DNA of 64,000 nt from the NCBI GenBank assembly GCA_046294915.1, contig JBKBOE010000001.1:1-64000 (forward strand), written 5' to 3'. Made by a program: the position numbers and the translations under genes. Source of the stretch: UBA2336 sp046294915. GTDB lineage: Bacteria; Bacteroidota; Bacteroidia; Cytophagales; Cyclobacteriaceae. The notes beneath the pieces are model-generated. The model did no database searches and had not been told where the DNA came from. It worked only from the letters and a program-made list of their open reading frames with translations. Of the stretch, positions 35,499 to 44,087 are shown piece by piece; the first letter of the stretch is position 1, and every line of letters starts with the position of its first letter.

Positions 35499-37715
35499 TC
35501 AGTTAATCACGGCTATTTTTCCAATCATGCTCTCACTCCCATCCTGCGAAATCGCAATGATCAGGTAAATTCCGGTTGCCGCTCTTCGGCCCGAAACATC
35601 CTGCACATTCCAGGTGGCTGTGCTGCCGTTGGCTTGTGTCTGCCACACCAGCCTCCCCGAAACATCGGTGATTTTTATTGTTGCATCGGTGGCCAGTCCG
35701 GTAATCCCTACGGTGCCGGTAAAACCTGCCGTTACCGGATTTGGAAATATTTTAATCTTCGAAAACGATGGTGCGCCTGCCGTGGCATCAGCACGATACG
35801 AAACAATGCCGGCATCGGTACCAAAAAAAACTTCACCGGTTGCCGGATGTATTTCAATGGCATGGATTTTATCGGAAAGCAACGAACTGTTTGATGCATT
35901 GAATTGCAGAAGCTGGGTTTCGCCAAACGGATCAAACAGCCAAACGCCCCGCTCCGTACCAATCCATTTGCGGTTTCCGCCATCAACCGCGATGGCCGTG
36001 GTTTTTTCATCGCGAAGCAACACCCTGCCGTTTACAATGGGTTTTACCGAATTGATGTTTCCACTGAACACCCGCGAAGGATCAGGAAAATACGCAACAC
36101 CGGCATTGGTGCCCACCCAAACAGCGCCATTTCCATCATTTGCCAGCGAATAAACGTTTCGACCGGGCAAAGCGCCTGAACCGGAGGCCTCCGTTAAATA
36201 CACATGTTGATTGGTTGACTTGTTGAAAACAAGAATACCTCCGCCTTGCGATGGATTGAGCATCATCCATACCTGGCCTATTTTATCCACCAATAGATTT
36301 ACCGGGTATTGTGATGCGGTTACCGGAAATGAAAACGACTGCCAGGTATTATCGGGTTTGAACAAGTGTAGCGGCTGAGTTGAATTATAATTGGCAATCC
36401 ACAACCCTTCAGCTGAGGAAACTATGGCTGAAACCCAGCTGCCGGTTAACGGACTGTTGCCGCTGTTAAATACGGTAAGGGTATTGTCGTGCACCTGCAG
36501 GCCGTGCGTAAAAGACGAAACAAATGTTTTGCCTCCGGAGAAATCAATGCCGGTAACATCCTGTTGAAAATATTCAGGCATCGTATTCCAACTGCCCAAA
36601 CTGAAGTAGTTTACGTATTCAGTTTTTCCGGCTGGTGTAAAATCGGTTTTAAAGCCTCCCGCCATGGCGTAAACCGTACCGGAAAAGTACTTTAGCCTGA
36701 AGCTTCCGGAGAAAGTAGGGCCATTAGGATTGAAGGACTGAAATGTTCCGCTGATGTTCGATAGAAGTCCGTTTCGTCCATCGCCAATACACAGTATTCC
36801 GTTGTTGCCTTCAGCGGTAATTTGAGGCCTTTGAATCAATGGACTGGTTACTGATGAAAGTGCGCCTGCACTGCTCATTGTCCAAACCTGTGTTGATGTG
36901 GTGATCAGTAAATCCGTAAAGGCTGCCAGGCTGGTAAAAGTTTCGCCTTCTAAAAAGTTTTCTTTTGTCCAGGTGCCGGTACCATAGTTGAAGATTCCGT
37001 TTCCGTTAATGGCAGCATAGACTTTGTTATTGAAGAAGGTAATAAATTGAACGGGGCCATTGAAATGACCTTGATTAAAACGTTTCCAGTTGTTAAAGTC
37101 CAGGAGGTTATCAGTAAGTTTACCGGCTATAACACCATTTTCGGTAGCCAGAAAGATACTGTCGCCCGTTACCGTGCATTGAAAGATTTTTAATGCCGAG
37201 CCGTTAACGCCAAGGTCGCGCCAGGTTTCTTTTACTTCCAGCCGCGCCAGGTCAAAAACCACAACACCAAAGTCGGCTGCAAGGTAGGCGTAAGACTGGT
37301 GAACTTTAATGTGGTTAATGCGTTTTGAGCCGGTAATGGTGGGCGAGTTTTTCAGGGCACTGAAATTTTTAATACCATTTCCTTTAATAATATCCAGATT
37401 ACCGTCTGCGTAACTTACCAGCAATTGATTCTGTACCGGATCGAAAGACAGCCACGTAATGCCGGTACCACTAAGGCCGCTGAGTTTGTTTACAGAAGAC
37501 TGTGTGCCATCGGCAAGCTCCATCAGAATTATTCCGTTTTGTGAGGCCGCGTAAATTGTAGACGGGCTTAGCGTAATGGAATGAATGGAATTGTAAGAAA
37601 GGTGTGCCCGCCACGTGCCGAGCGGAATTTCCTGTGCCAGCATCCTGCCGTGAAGCAGCAACAATCCTGTAAGCAGCAGGAGTGAGCAATTTATACGGTT
37701 AATCCGTTGATTCAT
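35499..37715 (-). CDS. porZ: Type IX secretion PorZ-type beta-propeller protein
   Basis: A 738-residue exported protein with a signal peptide (about 1-27). It has an N-terminal beta-propeller of PorZ type (IPLGTWRAHLSYNSIHSI, ITWLSFDP, INHIKVHQSYAYLA), a second propeller with two-component-regulator-type repeats (YSLANDGNGAVWVGTNAGV, DKIHAIEIHPATGEVFFGT) and a C-terminal sorting domain (KIFPNPVTAGF... GIYLIIA). PorZ is a surface component of the attachment complex of type IX secretion in Porphyromonas. The pairing with recO is seen in other Bacteroidota. It overlaps tdk by 17 bases. Confidence 0.88.
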   Translation of the reverse strand: MNQRINRINCSLLLLTGLLLLHGRMLAQEIPLGTWRAHLSYNSIHSITLSPSTIYAASQNGIILMELADGTQSSVNKLSGLSGTGITWLSFDPVQNQLLVSYADGNLDIIKGNGIKNFSALKNSPTITGSKRINHIKVHQSYAYLAADFGVVVFDLARLEVKETWRDLGVNGSALKIFQCTVTGDSIFLATENGVIAGKLTDNLLDFNNWKRFNQGHFNGPVQFITFFNNKVYAAINGNGIFNYGTGTWTKENFLEGETFTSLAAFTDLLITTSTQVWTMSSAGALSSVTSPLIQRPQITAEGNNGILCIGDGRNGLLSNISGTFQSFNPNGPTFSGSFRLKYFSGTVYAMAGGFKTDFTPAGKTEYVNYFSLGSWNTMPEYFQQDVTGIDFSGGKTFVSSFTHGLQVHDNTLTVFNSGNSPLTGSWVSAIVSSAEGLWIANYNSTQPLHLFKPDNTWQSFSFPVTASQYPVNLLVDKIGQVWMMLNPSQGGGILVFNKSTNQHVYLTEASGSGALPGRNVYSLANDGNGAVWVGTNAGVAYFPDPSRVFSGNINSVKPIVNGRVLLRDEKTTAIAVDGGNRKWIGTERGVWLFDPFGETQLLQFNASNSSLLSDKIHAIEIHPATGEVFFGTDAGIVSYRADATAGAPSFSKIKIFPNPVTAGFTGTVGITGLATDATIKITDVSGRLVWQTQANGSTATWNVQDVSGRRAATGIYLIIAISQDGSESMIGKIAVIN

Positions 37716-38298
37716 TTTTTCTTTTTCTCATCCCCTCCACGAAGCTGTGGCGGCTTCGTGCTTCATACTGGGCACGTTCGCCAAGCAAAACCTGCTGGTT
37801 ATCATCCGTTAGCCGGTAAGAGAACGAAGCAAGTTCACCGGTTTGTGCGCAAATGGCATGTACTTTTGTAACAAACTCAGCCACGGCAAGCAGGTTAGGC
37901 ATGGGGCCGAAGGGTTTGCCTTCAAAGTCCATATCCAGGCCGGCTACGATAACCCGTTTGCCGCTGTTGGCCAGGGTATTGCACACGTCCACAATAGCTT
38001 CATCAAAAAACTGGGCCTCATCTATGCCCACCACATCGCAATTACCGGCCAGTAAAATAATGTCGGAAGCAAAATTTACGGGAGTAGAGCGGATGGCGCG
38101 TTCATTATGCGATACGATGTTCTGCTCATGGTAGCGTTTATCGGTTACGGGCTTAAAGATCTCAACATTTTGCCGGGCAATGAGTGCGCGGTTAAGTCTG
38201 CGGATCAGTTCTTCCGTTTTTCCTGAAAACATGCAGCCGCAAATCACTTCGATCCACCCGGCCCTGTCGGTTTTGCGGAATTGCGGCTCAACGAACAT
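37699..38298 (-). CDS. tdk: Thymidine kinase with reduced zinc site
   Basis: Thymidine kinase phosphorylates thymidine for salvage. The 199-residue protein starts at ATG 38298 (MFVEPQFRKT); an in-frame extension to 38370 lacks family character. It has the P-loop GCMFSGKTEEL, the acidic VGIDEAQFFDE and the lasso region SYRLTDDNQQVLLGE. Three of the four usual zinc-binding cysteines are missing: the CxxC is C-A-Q-T and the second pair is SRHS. The fold may therefore be held without zinc. It is the first gene of tdk-porZ-recO. Confidence 0.92.
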   Translation of the reverse strand: MFVEPQFRKTDRAGWIEVICGCMFSGKTEELIRRLNRALIARQNVEIFKPVTDKRYHEQNIVSHNERAIRSTPVNFASDIILLAGNCDVVGIDEAQFFDEAIVDVCNTLANSGKRVIVAGLDMDFEGKPFGPMPNLLAVAEFVTKVHAICAQTGELASFSYRLTDDNQQVLLGERAQYEARSRHSFVEGMRKRKNESTD

Positions 38299-38413
38299 GG
38301 CGCAATTTAGTGAGTACTGCCGATAGTTTATACCAGCCGGCAGCTTTGGCAGGCTACCGCAGAAGTTCACTCAAATCTTGCCATATTGCATGGAAGTGAT
38401 GTACCTGCTTTGC

Positions 38414-38421
38414 TAATTTTG
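38414..38421 (+). promoter_or_regulatory. Promoter -7 box (TAATTTTG)
   Basis: A perfect TAnnTTTG box 32 bases before the ATG at 38454 of the helical hypothetical protein. A TTG lies 25 bases upstream, longer than consensus. Confidence 0.5.
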
Positions 38422-38453
38422 ACGTTAAACCCCATGTAACCTGGTTCATACTT

Positions 38454-39413
38454 ATGGATGAGAAAATCAGTCTGGAAGCTATAGCCCTGTACAGCGATGC
38501 GTTTGCAGAAAAGGTGTTAACCCGGTTCTTTGAGAAAAAGAATACGATAACCGGTAAGGAAATTCTTTCACTGTGTGAAGTACAGCAGGTTAACCTGTTT
38601 GTTGTCCGGGAGTTGTTTCGTGCATGGCGCGAAGAAACCGGTAAGCTGAAAAGTCCCTACTTTAATTACGAACATGCCGAAGTAAAGGAGGCCCTTGAAA
38701 AGTTTATGGGTGTTCTTTCACAGCATATTTCAATCGATCGTCAGCATTTTGCACCCTTGCTAAAGAAGGCAGTGAGTGCAACGCTGCTGGTTATTTTTAA
38801 TCCCTATGATTATTTCTCTGTGTTGATTTCGGGGGCCAACAATAAACTGAACGTAGCGACTTTCAGGGAGGAGATCAAATACCTGAAAATCAACAAAGCC
38901 CCGCTCGATCAGTTGTTGCAGAAACTCACCGAACGCCAGGTTTCGGAGATTTCGGGCAACGAAGCCTTTGGTATTCTGGATCAGATTCTTGAGGAGGTGA
39001 ATTTCACGCCTGAAGACGTGGAGCCTTTCTTCGATCAGTTCAGCAAAATTGAAAAGCTGAGTCCGGATAGATTTTACATTAAAAAGACAAGCTCCGAAAA
39101 AAAACCAGAGACTCAGCCGGAAGTAGCGAAGGAAGCGCCTAAGGGGGAGAAAAAACAAAAACCTACCCTGGCTGAAAACTTTCAGAAAATTGACAAAATA
39201 AAAGATCGCCTCACCATCAACCAGAAATTCATGTTTACCAAAGTGTTGTTCAATGGCGATTTTGAATTGTTCAGCAGAGCGGTAGATGATATCGACCGGC
39301 AAGACAACATTGCCGGGGCGCAAAAATACCTGAGCCAGTTTGAAGATGAGTGGGATAAGGAGAGCGATGAGTATCTTGAATTTATAGAGATCGTTGAAAA
39401 ACGGTTCAGCTGA
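38454..39413 (+). CDS. Hypothetical cytoplasmic protein, helical with charged linker
   Basis: A 319-residue soluble protein without signal peptide or membrane helix. The N-terminal 200 residues are helix-rich, a Lys/Glu/Pro-rich linker lies at about 207-240 (KKTSSEKKPETQPEVAKEAP in part), and the last 80 residues form a second helical domain (RLTINQKFMFTKVLFNGDFELF). The C-terminal part resembles a conserved Bacteroidota domain of unknown role. It has its own promoter box and ends tail to tail with purN. I do not assign a function. Confidence 0.75.
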   Translation: MDEKISLEAIALYSDAFAEKVLTRFFEKKNTITGKEILSLCEVQQVNLFVVRELFRAWREETGKLKSPYFNYEHAEVKEALEKFMGVLSQHISIDRQHFAPLLKKAVSATLLVIFNPYDYFSVLISGANNKLNVATFREEIKYLKINKAPLDQLLQKLTERQVSEISGNEAFGILDQILEEVNFTPEDVEPFFDQFSKIEKLSPDRFYIKKTSSEKKPETQPEVAKEAPKGEKKQKPTLAENFQKIDKIKDRLTINQKFMFTKVLFNGDFELFSRAVDDIDRQDNIAGAQKYLSQFEDEWDKESDEYLEFIEIVEKRFS

Positions 39414-40004
39414 TCAGGAATTCCTCACCCATTTTTCAATCACATCGGGGTAGTGCCGGTATTCCAGGGCATGCACTTTGGCGGCAATTTCTTCGGCTGT
39501 TTCTGTTCCCGTAAGGTTAGTCTTAGCTTGGAGCAAAATCTTTCCTTCATCGTAATGTTCGTTCACCAGGTGTATGGTGATGCCCGTTTCCTTTTCGCCA
39601 GCGGCCTTTACCGCTTCGTGCACGTGCATGCCATACATACCTTTGCCGCCATATTTTGGCAGCAGTGCAGGGTGGATGTTAATGATTCTTCCCCGATACT
39701 TTTTTACCAGGTAATCCGGCACCAGCCACAGAAAGCCGGCAAGTACAATGTGCGTAACTTTTTTTTCAATGAGCCAGTTTAAAACCTCTTCTGTTTCGCG
39801 AAACTGATACCGGCTGAAAACCATGGTCGGCACATTAAACTTACGCGCCCGTTCAAGAGCATAGGCGTTTGGGTTGTTGCTCAGCAAGGCAGCAACTTCA
39901 ATAGAAGGATGGTTAGCGAAGTGCGCCATAATGGCTTCGGCATTGGTGCCGCTTCCTGAGGCGAAAATGGCTAACCGATTGATTATTGTTGCTAATGAAG
40001 TCAC
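39414..40004 (-). CDS. purN: Phosphoribosylglycinamide formyltransferase
   Basis: PurN adds a formyl group from 10-formyl-THF to GAR in purine synthesis. The 196-residue protein has the phosphate-binding loop ASGSGTN (about 15-21), LAGFLWLVP, the catalytic region IINIHPALLPKYGG with HPALLP (His about 102), and the GITIHLVNEHYDEGKI loop with catalytic Asp. The start appears to be GTG 40004; a later start would remove residues before the first strand. It is followed by the UbiA gene on the same strand, but 37 bases separate them. Confidence 0.95.
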   Translation of the reverse strand: MTSLATIINRLAIFASGSGTNAEAIMAHFANHPSIEVAALLSNNPNAYALERARKFNVPTMVFSRYQFRETEEVLNWLIEKKVTHIVLAGFLWLVPDYLVKKYRGRIINIHPALLPKYGGKGMYGMHVHEAVKAAGEKETGITIHLVNEHYDEGKILLQAKTNLTGTETAEEIAAKVHALEYRHYPDVIEKWVRNS

Positions 40005-40041
40005 TTTACAATGATTAACTCAACATAAACACAAGCGCACA

Positions 40042-40887
40042 TTAAACAATGGCCATACTTAATATGCCTAAAAGCAAGATCACTTTACAAAAGCTACTCA
40101 GCCATCCGAAGTCACGCACGGTATCGGCCCGTGCCAAACGCGAGATCAGCCAGGCCAGCGGAACAAATAAAAACATGATGAAATAAATCATTCGAAGCTG
40201 AACGTACGCGTAATTGATGAACAGTACACTCAGGGCAAACACTCCGGTTAGCGCATACAGAAAGGTTTTAGTTTTGCGAATGCCCCACACAATGGGCAAT
40301 GTTTTGCATCCGTAAGTGTTATCACCTTTCAGATCTTCCATGTCTTTTATGATTTCGCGTATGAGCGTCATAAAAAATGCGAAGGTGGCATAAATGATAA
40401 CCAGCTGGTTTGGCAATCTGTACAGCACGTTGATTACAGCAATGGAAATTCCTGTAAGGAATGAAACGGCCAGGTTACCCACAAAAGGCAACCGCTTAAG
40501 CAGATTGGAATAGAACCACAGTAACCCCACCGAGAAGATATTGATCGCAACTATCCACCACGATAGCAGAAAGCCTAAGGCAATGCCGGCTATGGATAAA
40601 ACCGCGTGCAGAATGATGGCAAATCTGCGATGTATGAGTTTGCCCACCACCACCCGGCCGGGCCGGTTGATGATATCTATTTTCATGTCATAGTAATCAT
40701 TGATGACGTAGCCTGCCGCGGCAATAAGTGTGGTGGACAGAACCAGCAACAGCAGCCGCCAGTCAGTAAGCGTGTGGCTGCCAATGAGAAAATACGCAGT
40801 GAAGTATTGTGCCAGAGCAAGTATGGCGAGGTTCCATGCCCGTGTAAGGCGCAGAAACGATTCCACAATGGTTTTTTGGGAAGTCAT
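40042..40887 (-). CDS. UbiA-family prenyltransferase (DGGGP synthase-like)
   Basis: A 281-residue, multi-helix membrane prenyltransferase from ATG 40887. It carries the first Asp-rich motif NDYYDMKIDIINRP (63-76) and a second one IREIIKDMEDLKGD later, both for Mg-diphosphate binding. Bacteroidota members of this branch are usually called geranylgeranylglycerol-phosphate geranylgeranyltransferase. A GGGP synthase gene is present at 61654-62421, so ether-lipid precursor synthesis is conceivable. Alternatives are menaquinone or heme O branches, which cannot be excluded from sequence. Confidence 0.85.
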   Translation of the reverse strand: MTSQKTIVESFLRLTRAWNLAILALAQYFTAYFLIGSHTLTDWRLLLLVLSTTLIAAAGYVINDYYDMKIDIINRPGRVVVGKLIHRRFAIILHAVLSIAGIALGFLLSWWIVAINIFSVGLLWFYSNLLKRLPFVGNLAVSFLTGISIAVINVLYRLPNQLVIIYATFAFFMTLIREIIKDMEDLKGDNTYGCKTLPIVWGIRKTKTFLYALTGVFALSVLFINYAYVQLRMIYFIMFLFVPLAWLISRLARADTVRDFGWLSSFCKVILLLGILSMAIV

Positions 40888-40959
40888 GGACGGCCCTGTA
40901 AAGGTACGCACACCACGGCTATTTCTTTAGCGCGGTAATGCATTCGGTTTTTGAAATGA

Positions 40960-43314
40960 TTAAAATTTCATCCGAAGCATAACCAGGGCGTGTCGGCCTG
41001 CCTGCGGGTAGTAATAAGGCGTTCCGTAGTACGAATACCCATTGGCACTGTATGCCGTATTAAAAAAATTGTTGATCAGCAGATTTACCTGCATTACCCT
41101 GGCCGCCTTTAGCGGAATATCTGCCTCCAGCCGCAGATCATGAATAAAATAGGGGTCAAGTTGCAAGGTTTCGTTACCCGTGTTGTCAAGATACTGACGC
41201 CCGACATACTTGCTCAACACCGATGTTGTAAAAACCTTGTTGAGTTTCCATGAAAACTGACTGCCGGAAATTACCTGAGGCGACAGGATGATTGGCGTAT
41301 TGCGGGTAACCAGATCGTTGTTACTGTTGGTGAAAGTGTAGTTGCGATTAATGTTTTGGCTGAGCGTTGCATTGATGTTGCCGGTAATGGTTTTGTTCAA
41401 TTTGAATAGCATTGAAACTTCAACGCCCGTTCGGTAACTGCGGCCCACATTGGCGCGTATGGGATAGCCTGCATTGTCAAGCTCACCGGTAAGTACCAGT
41501 TGATTTTTGTAGTTCATCAGGTAGTAGTTCATTTCAAGCGTATACGCTGGAGACCGTTTTCGCCAGCCGGCTTCCAGGTTACCCAGGCGCTCGGGTTTTG
41601 GTTTGGTGTCGCTGTCCAGGTAATCCGTTCGGTTCGGCTCGCGGTGGGCTATGGCATACGAAGCATACAGCATACTTTCATTGGCCAGCGTGTAGCTGAG
41701 ACCAAATTTCGGATTAAAGAAATTAAAGGTTTCATTTACCTGATAGGCACTTTGATCATCGCGTATGCCCGATGTTTTATAGAAGACATGCCTGAACTGA
41801 ATGTCCAAAAAGCCATTTAGCCGGTTTGTTAAATCGTAGTTAAGCTTAACATAGCTGTTGAAATCATTTTTCAGGGAAGAGCCGTTGTAATACCGGTGGT
41901 TAGTTGAAGGTACAGCATCGGCAAACTGTGCCCAGATTAGTTTGCCGAAATGGCGTGCATGTCCATATTGATTAAAGGCGCCTCCGATAATAAAGCTGGT
42001 GCGGCTTTTGTCGTAGGTAAACGAAAAGGTAGTTCCATAAAAATGGTTATCAAGCCACTTCTGCACCACCACATCCATGGCGTGGATAGTGGTATCGCCA
42101 ACCTGATAATCCGGAAGGCCCAGGTATTTCAGTGAATCGCCCTGGTGATACTCTTCATAAAAGCCGAAACCTTTCGTGTAGTGCAGGGAGAGGTTGGCAT
42201 TCCAGTACGGATTCAGTTTCTGCGCAAAATGAAGCTGGTAGTGATTCTGCGTGTAATCATCCACTTGGTTTTCATAATACCGTACAACATTGAAATTCTC
42301 ATCATAAATAGCACCGGCATAATTAAAACGCCTGTTTTGCTTCAGTGTTGATTCATCCAATCCGTACCACGACTGGTAGGTAATTTCATGACCGCCAAAT
42401 GTAAGCGCCTTTACAATGGTGTTCTTTCCCTGATAGCTTCCGCTTAAGTAGTATGAACCCAGGTTGGATGTCGCGCGATCAACGTAACCATCCGAAGTAA
42501 TTTTTGAAGCGCGGACATCGAAAGCCCACCGATCGCTCAGTAACCCGGTTCCAGACTGAAAGGTGTAGCGTTGGGTGTTGAATGATCCGGCTGAAACAAT
42601 AGCTTCGGCATAAGGTTCCGTAGCCAGTGAATGGGTTTGCAAGTTTACGGTGGCTCCAAAGGCACTGCCTCCGTTGGTAGATGTGCCAACCCCCCGCTGA
42701 ACCTGGATACTCTGGGTAGAGGAGGCAATATCGGGTATATCCACCCAGAAGGTGCCCTGCGATTCGCTGTCGTTATAGGGTATGCCGTTTATGGTAACAT
42801 TAATGCGGGTGGCATCGGTGCCGCGGATGCGCATACCGGTGTAACCAATACCGTTTCCGGCATCAGATGTAGTAACCAGCGAGGGTGTCCAGGTAAGCAG
42901 CAGGGGTAAATCCTGCCCGAAATTCTGACGTTGTAACTCCTCCTTAGAAACGGTGATAAATGTGGTGGGCGTCTTTTCGCTGGCACGCGTAGCCTGAATG
43001 ATTACCTCATCAGTAAACCGGGTGGCTTCTTCCAATTCAATAAAAAGTTCTTCCGTACCGGGTGCTACAGTAATTTGCCTGGTTTTATAACCCACAAAGC
43101 GAACTTCAAGGGTAGTGGCTACTTCTGATTGAACTATGCTGAAATAGCCATCGCGGTCAGTAACGGTGGTCAGCCTGTTATCAAGCCGGGTAACGGTTGC
43201 TCCGGCCAGAGCGATTTTGGTTTTGGCATCTTCAACTCTTCCGTGAAGTAGGTGTTGGGCATGTACACTCCCGCCTGTAAGCAGGATGCATGCAATAGCA
43301 ATTTTTTTTAACAT
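40960..43314 (-). CDS. TonB-dependent outer-membrane receptor, probable thiamine transporter
   Basis: A 784-residue receptor. A signal peptide (MLKKIAIACILLTGGSVHA) is followed by a CarboxypepD-like domain (about 22-105), a plug with TITV-like VSKEELQRQNFGQDLPLLL and GMRIRGTDATRINVTINGIPYND, and a 22-stranded barrel ending in aromatic MLRMKF. No SusD partner is adjacent. A TPP riboswitch directly upstream implies repression by thiamine pyrophosphate, so the receptor probably imports thiamine or a related precursor. That substrate is inferred from regulation. Confidence 0.92.
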   Translation of the reverse strand: MLKKIAIACILLTGGSVHAQHLLHGRVEDAKTKIALAGATVTRLDNRLTTVTDRDGYFSIVQSEVATTLEVRFVGYKTRQITVAPGTEELFIELEEATRFTDEVIIQATRASEKTPTTFITVSKEELQRQNFGQDLPLLLTWTPSLVTTSDAGNGIGYTGMRIRGTDATRINVTINGIPYNDSESQGTFWVDIPDIASSTQSIQVQRGVGTSTNGGSAFGATVNLQTHSLATEPYAEAIVSAGSFNTQRYTFQSGTGLLSDRWAFDVRASKITSDGYVDRATSNLGSYYLSGSYQGKNTIVKALTFGGHEITYQSWYGLDESTLKQNRRFNYAGAIYDENFNVVRYYENQVDDYTQNHYQLHFAQKLNPYWNANLSLHYTKGFGFYEEYHQGDSLKYLGLPDYQVGDTTIHAMDVVVQKWLDNHFYGTTFSFTYDKSRTSFIIGGAFNQYGHARHFGKLIWAQFADAVPSTNHRYYNGSSLKNDFNSYVKLNYDLTNRLNGFLDIQFRHVFYKTSGIRDDQSAYQVNETFNFFNPKFGLSYTLANESMLYASYAIAHREPNRTDYLDSDTKPKPERLGNLEAGWRKRSPAYTLEMNYYLMNYKNQLVLTGELDNAGYPIRANVGRSYRTGVEVSMLFKLNKTITGNINATLSQNINRNYTFTNSNNDLVTRNTPIILSPQVISGSQFSWKLNKVFTTSVLSKYVGRQYLDNTGNETLQLDPYFIHDLRLEADIPLKAARVMQVNLLINNFFNTAYSANGYSYYGTPYYYPQAGRHALVMLRMKF

Positions 43315-43370
43315 CGTTTTTGTGGTTTAAGCCTGCAGCGCACAGGGGAATGAACTGCTTACATTAAACC

Positions 43371-43385
43371 GTCCTGCATCAGGAC
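43371..43385 (-). other. Small hairpin between riboswitch and receptor gene
   Basis: Perfect inverted repeat GTCCTG/CAGGAC with a 3-base loop directly 3' of the TPP aptamer. It lacks a following U-run, so it may be part of the expression platform rather than a terminator. Confidence 0.4.
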
Positions 43386-43473
43386 TTTTGCCTCCCTTCG
43401 GCCGCATTACCGGCATCAGGTTCTGTGGGTATAATCTCAGCCCGTTGTTTTAAGGCACCCCTTGCAGGCAAAG
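43386..43473 (-). promoter_or_regulatory. TPP riboswitch (THI element)
   Basis: On the minus strand the aptamer shows the conserved GGGGTGCC, GGGCTGAGATTATACCC, GAACCTGAT and GGTAATGC blocks, closed by P1 arms CTTTGCCT and AGGCAAAAG. It binds thiamine pyrophosphate. It lies about 70 bases before the TonB receptor ATG at 43314 and should lower expression when TPP is plentiful. A TACCTTTG box (43476 to 43469) overlaps the 5' P1 strand. Confidence 0.95.
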
Positions 43474-43513
43474 GTAATAAGAAAGTGCATTCTGATTTAT
43501 GCTTTCTAAGCTC

Positions 43514-43521
43514 TATTTTTG
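43514..43521 (+). promoter_or_regulatory. Promoter -7 box (TATTTTTG) of the biotin carrier gene
   Basis: Perfect TAnnTTTG ending 4 bases before the ATG at 43525. Transcription would begin at the start codon, giving a leaderless mRNA. Confidence 0.55.
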
Positions 43522-43524
43522 GCT

Positions 43525-44019
43525 ATGTTCATTGCCCGGGTAAACAATAGCAGATTTACGGTAGCAACTTCCGATGAGGGGTTACTCATTAATGACCAGA
43601 AACTGGATTGGGATATTGTGCAGATAAGTGAGGGATATTTTCACATTGTGCACAACCAGCGCAGTTACCGGGCCGAAGTGGTAAAAGCCGATACGTCAGC
43701 CAAAGCAGTTACCATTAAAATCAATGGTAAGAAGTACGAGGTTATTATTAAAGACAGGTTTGATCAACTGCTGGAAAAACTTGGCATGAACAGCACCTCG
43801 GGCGGCACTGTTAACTCGGTTAAAGCACCCATGCCGGGAAAGATTGTTGAGTTGAAAGTGGCAGCCGGAGATCAGGTAAATATGGGCGATCCGCTGCTCA
43901 TTCTGGAAGCGATGAAAATGGAGAACATTCTGAAGGCATCGGGGCAGGCTACCGTTAAGTCCGTAAAGGTAAAGAGAGGTGAAAGTGTGGAAAAGGGCCA
44001 GGTACTGATTGAGTTCTGA
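43525..44019 (+). CDS. Biotin carboxyl carrier protein (acyl-CoA/pyruvate carboxylase type)
   Basis: A 164-residue carrier subunit of a biotin-dependent carboxylase. The C-terminal biotinyl domain contains PMPGKIVELKV (103-113) and the biotinylated Lys131 in LEAMKMEN, and the N-terminal half (about 1-85) resembles the domain linking biotin carboxylase and carboxyltransferase in propionyl- or acetyl-CoA carboxylases. Partner subunits are not in this window. ATG 43525 is used; the TTG at 43519 is inside the promoter box. Confidence 0.9.
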   Translation: MFIARVNNSRFTVATSDEGLLINDQKLDWDIVQISEGYFHIVHNQRSYRAEVVKADTSAKAVTIKINGKKYEVIIKDRFDQLLEKLGMNSTSGGTVNSVKAPMPGKIVELKVAAGDQVNMGDPLLILEAMKMENILKASGQATVKSVKVKRGESVEKGQVLIEF

Positions 44020-44087
44020 AACCCGGTTGACTGGCCTTTGATGCATGCCGCATTTCTGAATATATTGCCGGAATTTTAGTCGTCTTT

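Noticed and set aside
35614..36153. Reading frame of 179 codons opposite porZ
   Set aside because: Fully antisense to the conserved C-terminal part of porZ, without recognisable domain.
38760..39323. Antisense reading frame of 187 codons opposite the helical hypothetical protein
   Set aside because: No motif or promoter; Phe/Leu-rich composition is typical of the complement of a Lys/Glu-rich gene.
40960..43314. SusC/SusD-type polysaccharide uptake pair
   Set aside because: No SusD-like lipoprotein or glycoside hydrolase is adjacent, and the TPP riboswitch points to thiamine instead.
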